Below are positions 1 to 6,498 of a DNA stretch of 6,498 nt, piece by piece. The notes beneath the pieces are model-generated. The model searched no databases. It saw only the letters and a list, made by a program, of their open reading frames with translations, and had not been told where the DNA came from. Within the stretch, counting starts at the first letter, position 1. Each line of letters opens with the position of its first letter. This DNA comes from Anaerolineaceae bacterium (GTDB lineage: Bacteria > Chloroflexota > Anaerolineae > Anaerolineales > Anaerolineaceae). The position numbers and the translations under genes were made by a program. The stretch is from assembly GCA_003448875.1 (NCBI GenBank), contig DLXG01000076.1, positions 1-6,498 of the forward strand, in the 5' to 3' direction.

Positions 1-1
1 A

Positions 2-1582
2 CCGGACGATGCCCGGCGGATAGCCACGCTGAAGCAATGTTTGAAACTCATTCCGCAAAGCCAGATGGCACGCAAAGCCTTGCAGGTGTTGGAAGCGGCT
101 CAAAAACCGGCGGCGCCGGTTGAAAAACCGCCCGAATCCCCGCCAGTCAGCGTACCTCCGACTTCCCAGCCCGCTGTAACCCAGCCGCCTGCCGGTGCGG
201 GCGGGTTTGAGGATCTGTTCTCGCTGCGGGAAGAAGTCGTATTGCCGGAGGAAGAAAGCGAAACACCCCCCTTTGTGCTGGAAGAAAGCGAACCGCAACC
301 TGCTCCGTTGCAGTGGCCGGGCGAGGATCACCCGACCGTCGAACCGTTTGTGGATACGACTGCTATCGAGGAACTGCGTCAGCAGGCTCAAAAGGTGACC
401 TCTTCACCGGTGGAGAAAGTTGTGGAAACCGGTCAGGTCGTGGGTCAAAAGGTATCCTCGGTGCGCTGGGGGGCAATTTTCGGCATTCTGCTCATTGCGG
501 TTGTGGTGGGGGTTGCTGCCTATTTCCTGTGGTACAGTCCCAACAGTCCTTTCCGGTTGAGGTCTTTACAGCCGCTGCCTACCGAGATGGGTAATTACCA
601 GCCGCCCCGCGAAACGCCGGTGATTGAAACTCCCGTGGTTGTTACCCCGCTGGTAACTGAAGAAGTGCAGACCACGGAAGAGGTTGAAGAAGTCGTTGCT
701 ACACTTCCGCCGCCGGGAATTTATTTGAGCGGTACCCCCATCAATTCCTTTGATTGGTCTCCTGATGATACCTTTGTGGTGGTTGCGGCGGGCGGCGGGC
801 TTTCGGTTTATGACCCGCAAAATTACGGGACGCTGCGTTATATTGACCTGGCCGGCAGTAAAGCCACCTGCCGGATTTCACCAGAGGTAGATCGAACCGT
901 CTGCGCCGGGCAAAAGCTGTGGGCATGGTCGCTGCCGAACTGGAATTTAGAGATAGAGACGCCGCCGCCCGGCGGTTTACCCGGCAGCTGGATTGGCATG
1001 TTCGACTTTGTCACCTCGGATTTGCTGGTTCTGGTCTATGAGAGCGACCTGCAAAGTGTGGAAATCTGGTCGCTGGGCATCCAGCAGCAGGACGGTGACC
1101 TGCTGCGGGCACCCTCTCCCATTCAACGTTTGACGGCCTCCCCGGCGAGCGGCTCGATAGCGGCTGGCCTGTTCGATGGACGGGTGATCATCTGGAGCTT
1201 GCAAAGCCGCCAGCCCATCCTTCAACAAAGCGTGCAGGATCAGCCGATTATGTGGCTGGCATTGAGCGCGGACGGTAAGCGGATGATGACGGCTGCCTCT
1301 CAGCCTCCGGTGCGGGTTTGGGAAATTCCCTCAGGCAGGCTGATTGCCGAAATTAAGACAGAGGACACCTTCACCGCCCTGACCTTTTCGGCTGACGGTG
1401 AAAGTATCCTCTGGGCTGATAAGAATGGAGTGGTGACGCATCAGCGGGTGGAGGACGGCAGCATCTTGAAGCGTATTGAGGTGGGGCTGCCGGTACGGGA
1501 AATCCGTCTATCGCCCGATCAGAGCCGCGCGGCGGTTGTGACCACCCAGGGGGATATTTACTTCTATGGGCTTTTACCGTAA
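2..1582 (+). CDS. Membrane-anchored seven-bladed WD40-like beta-propeller protein (5' end outside window)
   Basis: The frame is open to the left edge, so the start lies upstream; a TTG at 41 is in frame but cuts a helical segment. Numbering 526 residues from base 2: residues 1-34 (PDDARRIATLKQCLKLIP...) look like the last helices of a TPR-like repeat, a style I associate with Chloroflexota proteins. A Pro-rich linker follows (about 36-66), then an acidic stretch and one transmembrane helix (about 156-177, WGAIFGILLIAVVVGVAAYF). A Thr/Val/Glu/Pro-rich stalk leads to seven repeats of the WD type, near 247-281, 286-317, 329-363, 374-406, 416-451, 457-492 and 498-526, with cores such as INSFDWSPDD, VIIWSL and VRVWEIPSG. 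The chain ends on the last strand of blade seven. A type II topology with the propeller outside is inferred. The only two cysteines of the outer part (290, 301) lie in blade two. The role is unknown; a scaffold or sensory partner of the next gene is possible. Confidence 0.85.
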   Translation, partial: PDDARRIATLKQCLKLIPQSQMARKALQVLEAAQKPAAPVEKPPESPPVSVPPTSQPAVTQPPAGAGGFEDLFSLREEVVLPEEESETPPFVLEESEPQPAPLQWPGEDHPTVEPFVDTTAIEELRQQAQKVTSSPVEKVVETGQVVGQKVSSVRWGAIFGILLIAVVVGVAAYFLWYSPNSPFRLRSLQPLPTEMGNYQPPRETPVIETPVVVTPLVTEEVQTTEEVEEVVATLPPPGIYLSGTPINSFDWSPDDTFVVVAAGGGLSVYDPQNYGTLRYIDLAGSKATCRISPEVDRTVCAGQKLWAWSLPNWNLEIETPPPGGLPGSWIGMFDFVTSDLLVLVYESDLQSVEIWSLGIQQQDGDLLRAPSPIQRLTASPASGSIAAGLFDGRVIIWSLQSRQPILQQSVQDQPIMWLALSADGKRMMTAASQPPVRVWEIPSGRLIAEIKTEDTFTALTFSADGESILWADKNGVVTHQRVEDGSILKRIEVGLPVREIRLSPDQSRAAVVTTQGDIYFYGLLP

Positions 1583-1597
1583 TTTTTGCTTTTGCGA

Positions 1598-4561
1598 ATG
1601 AATACCCAGGTTGCACTTTATCTGGTAGTGCTTAATTTTGCGGCGGTGCTTTCTTTTACGATGGCCGCCTATTCTAATCTGAGAAAAACGGTACCGGCCG
1701 CCCGTCCGTTTGGCTTGCTGAGCATGGGCATTGGTCTGTATACCTTGTTTTACATGTTCGAAATTATCAGCATTCCGCTGAATATCAAAGAGGGCTTTTT
1801 TGCTTTGAAATATATTGGTATCGGGATGATGCCGGTTGGCTTTTTGTGGTTTACGATGGAATACACCGGACGAAAGTCTAAACTTGCCAACCGATGGCTG
1901 GTGTTTACAGGCTTCGTCTGTGTGGCGGTCTGGCTAGTGGTGCTGACCAACTCCCTGCACCACTGGTTTTACAGCGATTCCCGGCTGGAAATTTATCAAA
2001 GCTTCATCATCATGGGTTTCCGGCCCAACCTGGTTTTCTACTTTTTTATGATTTACACCACGTTGATGGCGTTGATTTGCTGGGGATTGCTGGTAGATTA
2101 CTTTTTCCACACCAGTTTTTACCGGCGCCAGCAGGTGTTGATTCTGCTTGCAGGCGCGGCCCTGCCGCTCTTGACGGGTATCTTCCTGCTGCTGAGCCCG
2201 GCACCGTGGCGCAATATTCACCTGATTTCGCTTGCCTTTGCGGTGAGTGTGCCGATTCTCTCATTGGGGGTGTTCCGTTACCGCCTACTGGATGTCGTGC
2301 CCGAAGTACGTACCCTGATTCTGGAAGCAATGGACGACAGCGTGATCGTCATCAACCGGGCCGGGCAGATTGTTGACCTCAACCCTGCTGCTGAACGATT
2401 TTTGGGGGTAGTCATGCAGGAAGCGATTGGAATGCCCTTACGCCAGTGTTTTCCGGAGTGGGAAAAACTCAGCAGGCAGGCAGATGCAGGCGGGCGTTAC
2501 GAAGCGGAATTGGAGATCGAACGCGGTGAGAAGTTGAAAACATTACGCCTGTCCTCGTGGCAGATGTCTACCTGGTGGGGCGGTTCGGCCGGCCGTTTGA
2601 TTCTTTTGCAGGATATCAGTGATTTCCGCCAGATGGAGAAAACTCTCCGGCAGGCCAAAGAAGCAGCCGAAGAAGCCACGCGGGCCAAGTCGCTCTTTCT
2701 GGCCAACATGAGCCATGAGATTCGCACACCGATCAACGCCGTACTGGGAATGACCGGGCTGCTTTTGAACACCCCGCTGACGGCGGATCAAAGCGAGTAT
2801 GTTCAGGCAATTCGCACAGCCGGCAGCACCTTGTTGAACGTAATTAATGAAGTGCTGGATTACTCGAAGATTGAAGCCGGGCGGGTGCAATTACAGGAAG
2901 AGAGTTTCGATCTCGAATCCTGTCTGGAAGATGCGCTGGAGATGGTCGCGCCGCAGGCCAGTTCACGCGGCTTGAACCTGACTTTTTGGATTGGGCCAGA
3001 GGTGGCCTGCCGCCTGCGCGGGGATGAGGGCCGTCTGAGACAAATTCTGGTCAACTTACTGGCCAATGCGGTCAAGTTTACCGAAAGCGGATGGGTCAAT
3101 CTTTCGGTAGAGCAGTTACCAGAAGATCCAACCGATGGACGTCTGCAACTGCATTTTCGGGTTGCCGATACCGGCATTGGAATTGCCCCCGAACGGCTGC
3201 CGCTACTTTTTGAGGAATTTTCTCAGGCGGGTAATGATGTTTCTCGACGCTACGGCGGCACCGGCTTGGGGCTGGCTATTTGCCGTCGGCTGGTGGAGGC
3301 AATGGGCGGCAAAATTTGGGCAGAAAGCCAGCCCGGCAAGGGCTCTACGTTTCAATTCGTGGTGCCTTTTCGCTGTGATATGCCCCTGCCGGAATACCCC
3401 CACTTGAAGGGTAAGCGATTGCTCATTCTGACAGCGGATGCCAACACGCGGCGGATGCTGGAATCATTTGCCGCCCGGCGCGGCATGCAAGCCCTCAGCC
3501 CCATCGGTCATGCTCAGGCACTGGCATTTCTGGATAATCCTCAGCAGTATGATGTTGGAATCGTTGATCAGCATTGGGAAGGCGAGCAGGGGAGAGAAGA
3601 ATTCCCGCAGGCGTGGAAGTACCTTACCCTCAGCGGCCAACCGTGGCTGCTGCTCAAACGGTACGGCAGTCCGAAAATTGTGGAAAAGGATGAAGAAAAT
3701 TACTCAGCCATCCTCTATTCGCCGATCAAGTTCACCCAATTGAGCGCTCTGTTGGAGCATCTCTTTTCGGCTCATTCGCTCCAATTGAATGAAGACAGGC
3801 AAAAAACCGCTGTTGCGGCAAATGGGATGAGCGATTTTGCTTTACGGTATCCCTTGCGGGTGCTGGTGGCGGATGACAATGACCTGAACCGCAAGGTGGT
3901 TTTGCTTTTCCTGCAACAGTTGGGATATACCCCCGCCGGTGCCGCCAGCGGAGCAGAGGTACTGGGCTTGCTCACTGACCAGCCCTTCGATTTAGTGCTG
4001 CTGGATGTGCAGATGCCGGAAATGGACGGGCTGGAGACAGCGCGCCGCATTCGCAACCTTTTTGAGCGGGAGCGGCAACCCTATCTGGTTGCCTTAACGG
4101 CCTTTACTTTCGACGATATGCGCCAGCAAGCGCTGGAAGCCGGAATGGATGAGTGCCTCCATAAACCGCTGACGCTGGATCAGTTGAAAAAGGTTCTGCG
4201 TAAGGTTTCAAAACAACGGCAGAGCGGATCAAAAGAGAACATTTCCTCAGTTCCAGAAGTTCCTGCCAGCCACATTCTTCAGGAATTGGGTGAGGAAGGG
4301 GAAGAAATTGGCAGTCTCTTCCGGGAGGAAATTGCCCGCAATTTGCCGCGCCTGGATTTGGCCTGGCAAAACGGCGCGGTGGAAGAGGCCGGAGAAATTG
4401 CGCACTCGCTCAAATCGGCCTGTGCCTTTTTGGGAGATCAGTCCAATGCCCGGCTGTGCGGTTTGCTGGAAAGACATACGCGCAGCGGTCAACTGCCTTC
4501 CAGAGAATGGATGGTCGAATTTTTTGAACGGATGGAAGAACAGTATCTCAAACGGGTGTAA
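1598..4561 (+). CDS. Hybrid sensor histidine kinase: 7TM-PAS-HisKA-HATPase-degenerate REC-REC-HPt
   Basis: A membrane sensor kinase of 987 residues that autophosphorylates and passes phosphate along an internal relay. Residues 4-227 hold seven hydrophobic helices (near 4-26, 37-59, 67-90, 98-118, 144-169, 179-199, 206-227), fitting the 7TM histidine-kinase sensor family. A PAS domain follows (about 239-346, [20 protein letters not shown]), then a coiled coil and HisKA with H373 in [16 protein letters not shown]. HATPase has N486 and N490, DTGIGI (524-529), FEEF and GGTGLGLAI. The first receiver (603-728) keeps D657 but has Ser708 where the Lys before Pro belongs. The second (753-872) is intact: D759, D760, D803, T834, K856. 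HPt has H936 in [12 protein letters not shown] chose ATG 1598; a TTG at 1586 adds four residues, and neither has a Shine-Dalgarno site. That suggests coupling to the preceding gene, whose stop lies 15 bases upstream in the same frame. The signal sensed and the output regulator are unknown. Confidence 0.95.
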   Translation: MNTQVALYLVVLNFAAVLSFTMAAYSNLRKTVPAARPFGLLSMGIGLYTLFYMFEIISIPLNIKEGFFALKYIGIGMMPVGFLWFTMEYTGRKSKLANRWLVFTGFVCVAVWLVVLTNSLHHWFYSDSRLEIYQSFIIMGFRPNLVFYFFMIYTTLMALICWGLLVDYFFHTSFYRRQQVLILLAGAALPLLTGIFLLLSPAPWRNIHLISLAFAVSVPILSLGVFRYRLLDVVPEVRTLILEAMDDSVIVINRAGQIVDLNPAAERFLGVVMQEAIGMPLRQCFPEWEKLSRQADAGGRYEAELEIERGEKLKTLRLSSWQMSTWWGGSAGRLILLQDISDFRQMEKTLRQAKEAAEEATRAKSLFLANMSHEIRTPINAVLGMTGLLLNTPLTADQSEYVQAIRTAGSTLLNVINEVLDYSKIEAGRVQLQEESFDLESCLEDALEMVAPQASSRGLNLTFWIGPEVACRLRGDEGRLRQILVNLLANAVKFTESGWVNLSVEQLPEDPTDGRLQLHFRVADTGIGIAPERLPLLFEEFSQAGNDVSRRYGGTGLGLAICRRLVEAMGGKIWAESQPGKGSTFQFVVPFRCDMPLPEYPHLKGKRLLILTADANTRRMLESFAARRGMQALSPIGHAQALAFLDNPQQYDVGIVDQHWEGEQGREEFPQAWKYLTLSGQPWLLLKRYGSPKIVEKDEENYSAILYSPIKFTQLSALLEHLFSAHSLQLNEDRQKTAVAANGMSDFALRYPLRVLVADDNDLNRKVVLLFLQQLGYTPAGAASGAEVLGLLTDQPFDLVLLDVQMPEMDGLETARRIRNLFERERQPYLVALTAFTFDDMRQQALEAGMDECLHKPLTLDQLKKVLRKVSKQRQSGSKENISSVPEVPASHILQELGEEGEEIGSLFREEIARNLPRLDLAWQNGAVEEAGEIAHSLKSACAFLGDQSNARLCGLLERHTRSGQLPSREWMVEFFERMEEQYLKRV

Positions 4562-4572
4562 AATATCCCCCG

Positions 4573-4591
4573 CAGAGCGATCCCCGCTTTG
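4573..4591 (+). other. Short hairpin in the 70-base gap after the kinase gene
   Basis: The arms CAGAGCG and CGCTTTG can pair over seven positions (one G-U) around the loop ATCCC. It starts 11 bases after the kinase stop codon. No run of T follows it on either strand, so it is not a standard intrinsic terminator. It could be a weak pause or an mRNA end-protecting stem, or chance. The rest of the gap (4562-4631) shows no convincing promoter. Confidence 0.3.
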
Positions 4592-4620
4592 GAAATACAG
4601 GTAACTATCTTAACGTACGT

Positions 4621-4625
4621 AGAGG
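4621..4625 (+). promoter_or_regulatory. Ribosome binding site of the FGGY kinase gene
   Basis: AGAGG lies six bases before ATG 4632, a good Shine-Dalgarno match at normal spacing. It supports this start, which also places the phosphate-binding motif DNGT at residues 10-13, as expected for the family. It is the only well-placed ribosome binding site in the window, so this gene is probably translated independently of the kinase gene. Confidence 0.65.
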
Positions 4626-4631
4626 CAGTGA

Positions 4632-6194
4632 ATGCAAAAAGACCATATTCTGGCGATTGACAACGGCACGCAGAGCATTCGTGCGATGATCTTTGACCCG
4701 CACGGCAACATGATTGCAAAAAACCGCGTGCCGATTCAGCCGTATGTTTCGCCAGCGCCGGGTCTTGCCGAGCAGGACCCCAATGTTTTCTGGCAGGGAG
4801 TGTGCCGCGCCTGTCAGGGTTTGTGGAAGTTGCCCGGGGTTCAACGTGAACGGATTGCCGGGGTTGCTCTCACCACTCAGCGTTCCACCGTCATCAATCT
4901 TGACTGTGAGGGGAAACCGCTGCGTCCGGCGATTGTCTGGCTGGACCAGCGCCGCACCGAGGGCTTGAAACCGGTGGGAGGTTTATGGGGGCTGGCGTTC
5001 CGTCTGACCGGCATGACCGAAACGGTGGCCTACCTGCAAGCCGAAGCAGAAGCCAACTGGCTGCGCGTTCATCAACCGGAGGTGTGGAAAAACACCCATA
5101 AATACCTGCTGCTTTCAGGTTACCTGACCTACCGCCTGACCGGCAAATTTGTGGATTCGGTAGCCTGTCAGGTGGGGTATTTGCCCTTTGATTACAAAAA
5201 GCAATGCTGGGCCGGTCCGCTGGATTGGAAGTGGCAGGCTGTGCCGATGGATCCCGCCATTTTGCCGGATCTGGTGCCGGCGGCGGGTTTACTGGGTGAA
5301 ATTACAACGCAGGCTGCGGCAGAAACCGGCATACCGGCCGGTTTGCCGCTGATTGCCGCCGCTGCTGACAAAGCCTGCGAGGTGATCGGTGCGGGGTGTG
5401 TTCAACCGCAGGTTGCCTGCCTGAGCTACGGGACAACCGCCACGATCAACACCACCCACCGCCGCTATGTGGAAGCCATCCCCCTCATCCCGCCTTATCC
5501 TTCGGCAGTGCCCGGCGCCTACACGCTGGAAATTCAGATTTACCGCGGGTTTTGGATGGTTTCCTGGTTCAAACAGGAATTCGGAATGCCCGAACAGCAG
5601 CAGGCCGAGATGCTCGGTATCGAACCAGAGGAATTGTTTGATCATCTGGTGGATCAGGTGCCGGCTGGGTCGCAGGGGTTGGTGTTGCAGCCCTACTGGT
5701 CGCCGGGGTTAAAAGTGCCCGGGCCGGAGGCGCGCGGGGCAGTGATTGGCTTTGGGGATGTCCACACCCGCGCTCATTTTTATCGAGCCATACTGGAGGG
5801 GCTGGCCTATGCGCTGCGCGAGGGTAAAGAACGCACCGAACAGCGCACGGGGATCAAGATTGACCAGTTGCGGGTGGCCGGTGGCGGCAGCCAGAGCCGT
5901 TGTGCCATGCAGATCACCGCGGATGTGTTCGGTTTGCCGGTTTCGCGGCCGCACGTGTACGAAGCCTCTGGTTTGGGGGCGGCCATTGATGCCGCGGTCG
6001 GGCTGGGCCTGTACGCGGATTTTGAAACGGCTGTGGCGCAGATGACCCGCAGCGGAGATGCTTTTGAGCCCGACCAAAAGGTACATGCCCTTTATGATGA
6101 ACTTTACCACGCCGTTTATAGGAATATGTACAGCCGTCTACAACCGTTATATAATCAAATACGCAAAATTGTCAGACAGCACAATTTGCCATAG
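4632..6194 (+). CDS. FGGY-family carbohydrate kinase, YgcE-like, substrate unknown
   Basis: A cytoplasmic sugar or polyol kinase that transfers the gamma-phosphate of ATP to a hydroxyl of its substrate. At 520 residues it has the usual length of the family and both actin-like halves. The N-terminal half has [15 protein letters not shown] (8-22, phosphate loop), GLAEQDP (44-50), [11 protein letters not shown] (79-89) and WLDQRR (103-108). The probable catalytic base is D246 in [14 protein letters not shown]. The C-terminal half has SYGTTATIN (265-273, second phosphate loop), the helix [12 protein letters not shown] (389-400) and [19 protein letters not shown] (416-434, adenosine side). The ADKACE stretch and overall pattern recall the uncharacterised YgcE-like group more than glycerol kinase or xylulokinase, but this is from memory, and the substrate cannot be read from the sequence. 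No isomerase, dehydrogenase or sugar permease gene lies beside it here. A binding-protein gene follows after seven bases, probably in the same transcript. Confidence 0.93.
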   Translation: MQKDHILAIDNGTQSIRAMIFDPHGNMIAKNRVPIQPYVSPAPGLAEQDPNVFWQGVCRACQGLWKLPGVQRERIAGVALTTQRSTVINLDCEGKPLRPAIVWLDQRRTEGLKPVGGLWGLAFRLTGMTETVAYLQAEAEANWLRVHQPEVWKNTHKYLLLSGYLTYRLTGKFVDSVACQVGYLPFDYKKQCWAGPLDWKWQAVPMDPAILPDLVPAAGLLGEITTQAAAETGIPAGLPLIAAAADKACEVIGAGCVQPQVACLSYGTTATINTTHRRYVEAIPLIPPYPSAVPGAYTLEIQIYRGFWMVSWFKQEFGMPEQQQAEMLGIEPEELFDHLVDQVPAGSQGLVLQPYWSPGLKVPGPEARGAVIGFGDVHTRAHFYRAILEGLAYALREGKERTEQRTGIKIDQLRVAGGGSQSRCAMQITADVFGLPVSRPHVYEASGLGAAIDAAVGLGLYADFETAVAQMTRSGDAFEPDQKVHALYDELYHAVYRNMYSRLQPLYNQIRKIVRQHNLP

Positions 6195-6196
6195 CC

Positions 6197-6200
6197 GGAG
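6197..6200 (+). promoter_or_regulatory. GGAG motif directly before the binding-protein start
   Basis: GGAG sits between the FGGY kinase stop (6192-6194) and ATG 6202, leaving a one-base spacer, much shorter than the usual five to nine. It may be a poor ribosome binding site, with translation helped by ribosomes finishing the gene before, or it may be chance. Confidence 0.3.
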
Positions 6201-6201
6201 T

Positions 6202-6498
6202 ATGACTAGAAAGAAAGCAGTTGTTGTATTGTTATGGGTGGTGCTTGGAGGGGGAGTTTTATGGTTAATGTTTCATCAGGCCAATCAGCCATCGGCAAAG
6301 GCTTCGGCGCTTCCGCAGACAACAGAAACCGCTCCAGCGGCGCAGGATGATCAGCCGCGGCGGGTGCTGCGGGTCGGAGGGGATCAGAGTTACCCGCCTT
6401 ATGAATATTTGAATAACGGCATCCCGACCGGTTTCAATGTGGACCTCATCCGTGCGGTGGCAGCCGAAATGGGATATGAGGTTGAAATTACGCTCGGC
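6202..6498 (+). CDS. Family 3 solute-binding domain protein, N-terminal part (3' end outside window)
   Basis: The reading frame is open to the right edge and gives 99 residues. Basic residues (MTRKK) precede a hydrophobic stretch at 6-24 (AVVVLLWVVLGGGVLWLMF), a signal peptide or membrane anchor. An Ala/Pro/Gln-rich spacer (27-52) follows, then the start of a periplasmic binding domain of the amino-acid type: LRVGGDQSYPPYEYL (56-70) and GFNVDLIRAVAAEMGYEVEI (77-96). There is no cysteine in the visible part, so no lipobox; an ASA at 34-36 could be a signal peptidase site. The domain occurs both in free ABC-transporter binding proteins and as the outer sensor of histidine kinases. The wording GGDQSYPPYE with NVDLIRAVAAEMG reminds me of the kinase-linked form, and the missing lipobox fits, but the rest of the gene is needed. 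It lies seven bases after the FGGY kinase gene. Confidence 0.85.
   Translation, partial: MTRKKAVVVLLWVVLGGGVLWLMFHQANQPSAKASALPQTTETAPAAQDDQPRRVLRVGGDQSYPPYEYLNNGIPTGFNVDLIRAVAAEMGYEVEITLG

Noticed and set aside
195..594. Overlapping + strand frames of 67 and 93 codons inside the first gene
   Set aside because: They are in other frames of a gene with clear linker and membrane-helix composition, and their products are Arg/Gly/Cys-rich with no recognisable domain.
2543..2890. Antisense open frame of 115 codons opposite the PAS/HisKA region
   Set aside because: It covers conserved kinase motifs on the other strand, has no ribosome binding site that I can see, and has no recognisable domain.
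4573..4595. Intrinsic terminator after the kinase gene
   Set aside because: The seven-pair stem contains a G-U pair and is followed by GAAATACAG, with no T run on either strand.
4589..4611. Promoter before the FGGY kinase gene (TTGGAA with TATCTT)
   Set aside because: The spacing between the two boxes is 11 bases, too short for a sigma-70 type promoter, and no better pair is visible.
4613..4620. Perfect eight-base palindrome ACGTACGT as an operator
   Set aside because: It does not extend beyond eight bases and has no second copy nearby, so it could easily be chance.
5709..6110. Antisense open frame of 133 codons inside the FGGY kinase gene
   Set aside because: It lies opposite a gene with clear family motifs, and its product shows no recognisable domain. 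Such shadow frames are expected at this GC content.

Overview
The window carries four genes, all on the + strand and tightly packed: one gene cut by the left edge, two complete genes and one gene cut by the right edge. There is no RNA gene, mobile element, CRISPR array or long repeat that I can support. The only gap of any size is 70 bases. The gene styles suggest an Anaerolineae-type member of the Chloroflexota: a membrane protein with a short helical-repeat tail, Pro-rich linker and beta-propeller; a 7TM hybrid kinase; weak or absent Shine-Dalgarno sites; and moderately high GC. This is an inference from protein style, not a database result.

Left part (2-1582): the rest of a membrane-anchored protein with a cytoplasmic helical segment, a Pro-rich linker, one transmembrane helix and a seven-bladed WD40-like propeller predicted to lie outside the membrane. 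Its reading frame is open to the window edge, so the true start is upstream. Middle (1598-4561): a large hybrid histidine kinase with the order 7TM sensor, PAS, HisKA, HATPase, degenerate receiver, intact receiver, HPt. It holds three steps of a phosphorelay in one chain. It begins 15 bases after the propeller gene, in the same frame and separated from it by a single in-frame stop codon.

Right part: after a 70-base gap with a small hairpin and a clear ribosome binding site comes a complete FGGY-family carbohydrate kinase (4632-6194), most like the YgcE-type group of unknown substrate. Seven bases later starts a family 3 solute-binding domain protein (6202 to the edge) with an N-terminal hydrophobic segment. 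It may be a free binding protein or the sensor of another kinase.

The spacing fits one or two transcription units: propeller plus 7TM kinase, and FGGY kinase plus binding protein. The first pair could act together in signalling, with an exported propeller beside a membrane kinase, but nothing in the sequence proves it. No output regulator for the phosphorelay is present. I see no clearly new system here; the propeller/kinase pair is the best candidate for a closer look.
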